This document shows, piece after piece, positions 61,254 through 64,000 of a stretch of 64,000 nt of DNA. The position numbers and the translations under genes are program-made. The notes under the pieces were generated by a model. That model made no database searches, had not been told where the DNA came from, and saw only the letters and a list, made by a program, of their open reading frames with translations. Origin of the DNA: Hyphomicrobium_A sp964620915 (lineage in GTDB: Bacteria; Pseudomonadota; Alphaproteobacteria; Rhizobiales; Hyphomicrobiaceae); assembly GCA_964620915.1 (NCBI GenBank), contig CAZUKP010000005.1, forward strand, positions 1 to 64,000, written 5' to 3'. Numbering within the stretch: the first letter of the stretch is position 1; every line of letters begins with the position of its first letter.

Positions 61254-62369
61254 ATGCGGGCACTCAGATCTAGCTTGGTGGCTCTTTGTCTCCTTGCACT
61301 TCATCCCCCGGCCGTAGCCGAGGAAACGACGAAGACTACGACAACCTCTCGCCCAAGCGTTATTGTCGCGTCGGTCACCACCCAAGACGTCTCAAAGCAA
61401 AAAATCTATGTCGGCCGCGTGCAAGCCACCAAGACCGTCAATCTTGTGGCCCGTGTCGAAGGCTTCCTAGAAAAGCGCGAATTTAAAGAGGGAAGCGTCG
61501 TCGAAAAGGATCAGCTTCTCTACGTCATAGAGCAGACGTCTTATCAGGCCGCGCTCGAGCAAGCCCAGGCGGAGTTGGAGGGCAACCAGGCCACACTCAA
61601 GAACAACCAGATCGAATACGACCGCAACAAGAAACTGGCGGCGACCACAGACGTTACACAGGAGACGCTCGACTCCTCCAAAGCGACGCTCGATGTCTCC
61701 AAGTCGAACGTCAAGAGTTCGCAAGCATCCGTCACGACTGCCCAGCTCAACTTGAGCTACACCGAAATTCGCAGTCCCATGAAGGGGCGCATCAGCGCCA
61801 CGAACGTCAATGTCGGCAACCTCGTCAACTCTTCGACAGGCACCCTTGCGACCATTGTCAGTCTCGATCCGATCTACGTCACGTTCTACGTGCCCGAGAG
61901 CGATTTGCTGAAAGCTCGCGAGGCGGGTCTGGTTAAAGGCAAGAATGTTCCACTTAAGACCTTTCTACAGCTTTCAGACGGCAGCACTTACTCGCATCCG
62001 GGAAAACTCGACTATCTCGGTGTCCAAGTTGACCAAAACACCGACACCATCGAGCTGCGGGCTGAGTTCCCCAACCCCGACCAAGTTCTGATTTCCGGTC
62101 AGTTCGTGAACGTTACGGTGAAGACCGACGAGAAAAAGTCTGCCTTGGTCATTCCGCAGTCTGCAATGCAGCAGGATCAGTCCGGCTACTACGTGCTCCT
62201 GGTCGACAAGGATGACAAGGTCGTGAAGCGTGCCGTCAAACTTGGCAACCAGATCGGAGCAGATTGGATTGTCACCGAAGGGCTGCAGCCCGGCGAACGC
62301 ATCATCGTTGAGGGCATACAGAAAGTGGCGCCCGGCGAGGTCGTAAACGCCGTTGAGAAGAAGGCCTAA
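61254..62369 (+). CDS. RND efflux periplasmic adaptor (membrane fusion protein)
   Basis: 371 residues from ATG 61254, GGAAGG 7 bases upstream. Signal peptide (to about PPAVA), a Thr-rich spacer, then the lipoyl/barrel-sandwich start VNLVARVEGFLEKREFKEGS, an alpha-hairpin (QAALEQAQAELEGNQATLKN, then a second helix ending TAQLNLSYTEIRSPMKGRIS), the beta-barrel and a membrane-proximal domain (VVKRAVKLGNQIGADWIVTE). It bridges the inner-membrane pump to an outer-membrane channel. The pump gene begins 3 bases after the stop. There is no lipobox Cys. Confidence 0.94.
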   Translation: MRALRSSLVALCLLALHPPAVAEETTKTTTTSRPSVIVASVTTQDVSKQKIYVGRVQATKTVNLVARVEGFLEKREFKEGSVVEKDQLLYVIEQTSYQAALEQAQAELEGNQATLKNNQIEYDRNKKLAATTDVTQETLDSSKATLDVSKSNVKSSQASVTTAQLNLSYTEIRSPMKGRISATNVNVGNLVNSSTGTLATIVSLDPIYVTFYVPESDLLKAREAGLVKGKNVPLKTFLQLSDGSTYSHPGKLDYLGVQVDQNTDTIELRAEFPNPDQVLISGQFVNVTVKTDEKKSALVIPQSAMQQDQSGYYVLLVDKDDKVVKRAVKLGNQIGADWIVTEGLQPGERIIVEGIQKVAPGEVVNAVEKKA

Positions 62370-62372
62370 CCG

Positions 62373-64000
62373 GTGCTGACGGAATTCTTCATCGATCGCC
62401 CCAAATTCGCGTTCGTCATTTCGATCGTCATTACGCTTATAGGCGCAATTGCGATCTACTTTATACCCGTTGCCGAGTATCCAGACATCGCGCCGCCGCA
62501 GGTGCAAGTCACCGCAACGTATCCCGGCGCCAGCGCCGCAACGGTCGACCAAACGGTCGCCATTCCGATCGAAGAGCAAGTGAACGGCGTCGAGGACATG
62601 ATTTACATGTCGTCGATCAGTTCGAGCAACGGCCAGTATCAATTGACCGTGACGTTCGCGGTTGGAACCGATGCCGATATCGCGGCGGTCAACGTGCAAA
62701 ACCGCGTTTCACTCGCTTCCCCGCAATTGCCGCAGGCGGTCACACAGCAAGGCGTCAGCACTCGCAAGCAATCCAGCAGCTTGTTGCTGGTCGTGAACCT
62801 GATATCGCCGAAGAACACCTACGATGAGGTGTTTCTGAGCAACTATGCGGCAATCAACTTGCAGGATCCGCTATCGCGCATTCCAGGCGTTGGCAACGTT
62901 TCGCAATTCGGACCGCTTGAGTACAGCATGCGCGTCTGGATCGATCCCAACAAATTGACCGCGCTCAACCTCGACCCAACAGACGTCGCAAACGCCATCC
63001 AATCCCAAAGCATCCAGGCGACGCCTGGCCAGCTTGGCGCGCCACCGACCTCATTCAAGAATGAGTATCAGTTCACGCTGCAGACGAAAGGACAGCTCGA
63101 TACGGTCCGCGAGTATGAGAATATTATCGTGAAGGCCAATACTGACGGCTCTGTCGTGAAACTGAAAGATGTTGCCCGGATCGATCTCGGATCGCGCTTT
63201 TATGATGCCACGACGGCGCTCAACAATCAGCCTGCGGCGACGATTGGAATTTATCAAACGTCGGGAGCAAATGCGCTTCAAGTGGCCGATTCGGTCTACC
63301 AAGAGCTGGACCGACTATCCAAGAGTTTTCCTTCCGATATCGAATACACGCGACTCTACGACATTACCAAGGCTGTGCGCGCCTCTGTCGAGGAGATCAT
63401 TCGCACCCTATTCATTACGGGTGCTCTCGTGATCGGCGTCACGTTTCTGTTTCTCACGAGCTGGCGAGCGACACTCATTCCATCCATTGCCATCCCCGTC
63501 TCTCTCATCGGGACTATGGCGATCCTATTTGCGATTGGCTTTTCCGCCAACATGATCTCGCTGTTCGCAATCATCCTCGCCATCACGCTGGTAGTCGACG
63601 ACTCCATCGTGATCATCGAGAATGTCGAACGCATCATGGTCAGCGATAACCTTCCTGTGCGGGAGGCTACGCTCAAGGCGATGTCCCAAGTCACGCGGCC
63701 AATCATCGCCACCACCTTGGTGCTGCTCGCTGTGTTCGTGCCTGTGTGCTTCTTTCCAGGCATTACCGGCGAGGTCTATCTGCAGTTCGCCCTGACGATC
63801 ACGGTTGCCTTTACGCTTTCCGCCATCAACGCACTGACGCTCGCGCCCGTCTTGTGCGTCACGTTCCTGGCCCGGCCGCCTAAAGAGCCGAAGAAGGGGG
63901 TGCTCAGCTGGTTCCCGCGCCTAGTTGACAAGGTCCGCGACGGCTACGTGTGGATCGTCAAGGTGATGATCCGTTTCACCGCTATATCGATGATCGTGTT
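62373..64000 (+). CDS. RND (HAE1) efflux pump, inner-membrane permease, 5' part
   Basis: Starts at the GTG at 62373 (VLTEFFIDRPKFAFVISIVI) and is still open at the window end after about 542 codons of an expected 1040. Typical AcrB-like features: first helix IDRPKFAFVISIVITLIGAI, the FIPVAEYPDIAPPQVQVTAT porter start, docking loop GNVSQFG, and in the fourth helix the proton-relay aspartates TLVVDDSIVIIENVE. A helix set with CVTFLARPP follows. Three bases after the adaptor stop, translationally linked. The substrate range cannot be read from this. Confidence 0.95.
   Translation, partial: MLTEFFIDRPKFAFVISIVITLIGAIAIYFIPVAEYPDIAPPQVQVTATYPGASAATVDQTVAIPIEEQVNGVEDMIYMSSISSSNGQYQLTVTFAVGTDADIAAVNVQNRVSLASPQLPQAVTQQGVSTRKQSSSLLLVVNLISPKNTYDEVFLSNYAAINLQDPLSRIPGVGNVSQFGPLEYSMRVWIDPNKLTALNLDPTDVANAIQSQSIQATPGQLGAPPTSFKNEYQFTLQTKGQLDTVREYENIIVKANTDGSVVKLKDVARIDLGSRFYDATTALNNQPAATIGIYQTSGANALQVADSVYQELDRLSKSFPSDIEYTRLYDITKAVRASVEEIIRTLFITGALVIGVTFLFLTSWRATLIPSIAIPVSLIGTMAILFAIGFSANMISLFAIILAITLVVDDSIVIIENVERIMVSDNLPVREATLKAMSQVTRPIIATTLVLLAVFVPVCFFPGITGEVYLQFALTITVAFTLSAINALTLAPVLCVTFLARPPKEPKKGVLSWFPRLVDKVRDGYVWIVKVMIRFTAISMIV

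Noticed and set aside
1..64000. Insertion sequences, prophage or integrase genes
   Set aside because: No transposase, integrase or terminal-repeat pair could be recognised; the tandem LysR array looks like local duplication.

Overview
The window looks like chromosomal DNA of a Hyphomicrobiales (Rhizobiales) alphaproteobacterium with moderately high G+C, plausibly a Hyphomicrobium- or Methyloceanibacter-like organism. Three things point there: the murA / DUF2948 / hisD / UPF0262 / LMW-phosphatase / maf / yacG set, the uvrC / pgsA / moaD / moaE set, and an NAD-linked molybdenum formate dehydrogenase operon of the fds type. The exact genus is inference; nothing was searched.

Region 1 (1-14.8 kb) is a conserved housekeeping cluster on the minus strand, opened up by accessory genes. 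From its 5' end it runs a small basic ORF, murA, then about 6.7 kb of inserts (secreted small proteins, a GAF-PAS-GGDEF-EAL protein, DUF6494 and DUF547 proteins, two glycosyltransferases), then DUF2948, hisD, UPF0262 and the LMW phosphatase. A plus-strand Crp-type regulator and a membrane class III adenylate cyclase follow where infA usually sits, then maf, yacG and a tRNA at the edge. This region is rich in second-messenger genes (cAMP and c-di-GMP).

Region 2 (15.2-24.1 kb) is the most unusual part. It holds a secreted protein with two Cys-x18-Cys repeats, a large autotransporter broken by a frameshift and apparently lacking a normal start codon, and three tandem paralogous LrhA-like LysR regulators, one of which has also lost its ATG. 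Intergenic segments carry recurring copies of a leader block with a T-N11-A palindrome (ATGAGC-N3-GCTCAT), the classic shape of a LysR operator. The two putative target genes share the start of their coding sequence. I read this as a self-duplicating regulator/surface-protein locus in flux.

Region 3 (24.5-44.5 kb) is mostly core: tRNA-Glu, a DUF6476-like membrane protein, an RluA/RluD pseudouridine synthase, RpoH, a secreted double beta-sandwich protein, a cell-wall amidase, moaE-moaD-pgsA, an extensin-like protein, uvrC, a HAD hydrolase, a degenerate EAL protein, a degenerate SDR protein, an FUSC-type permease, and groES-groEL with a CIRCE operator and a strong terminator.

Region 4 (45.0-52.2 kb) is a LysR regulator followed by fdsG-fdsB-fdsA-fdhD-fdsD, a complete soluble formate dehydrogenase that would make NADH and CO2 from formate. 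The moaD/moaE genes elsewhere in the window feed the molybdenum cofactor it needs.

Region 5 (52.3-64 kb) has a three-gene minus-strand unit: a membrane metallophosphoesterase, a GMC flavoprotein, and a GMC flavoprotein fused to an alpha/beta hydrolase whose nucleophile position is Cys. A CaCA-type cation/proton antiporter follows, then an RND efflux adaptor and its inner-membrane pump, which runs off the right edge.
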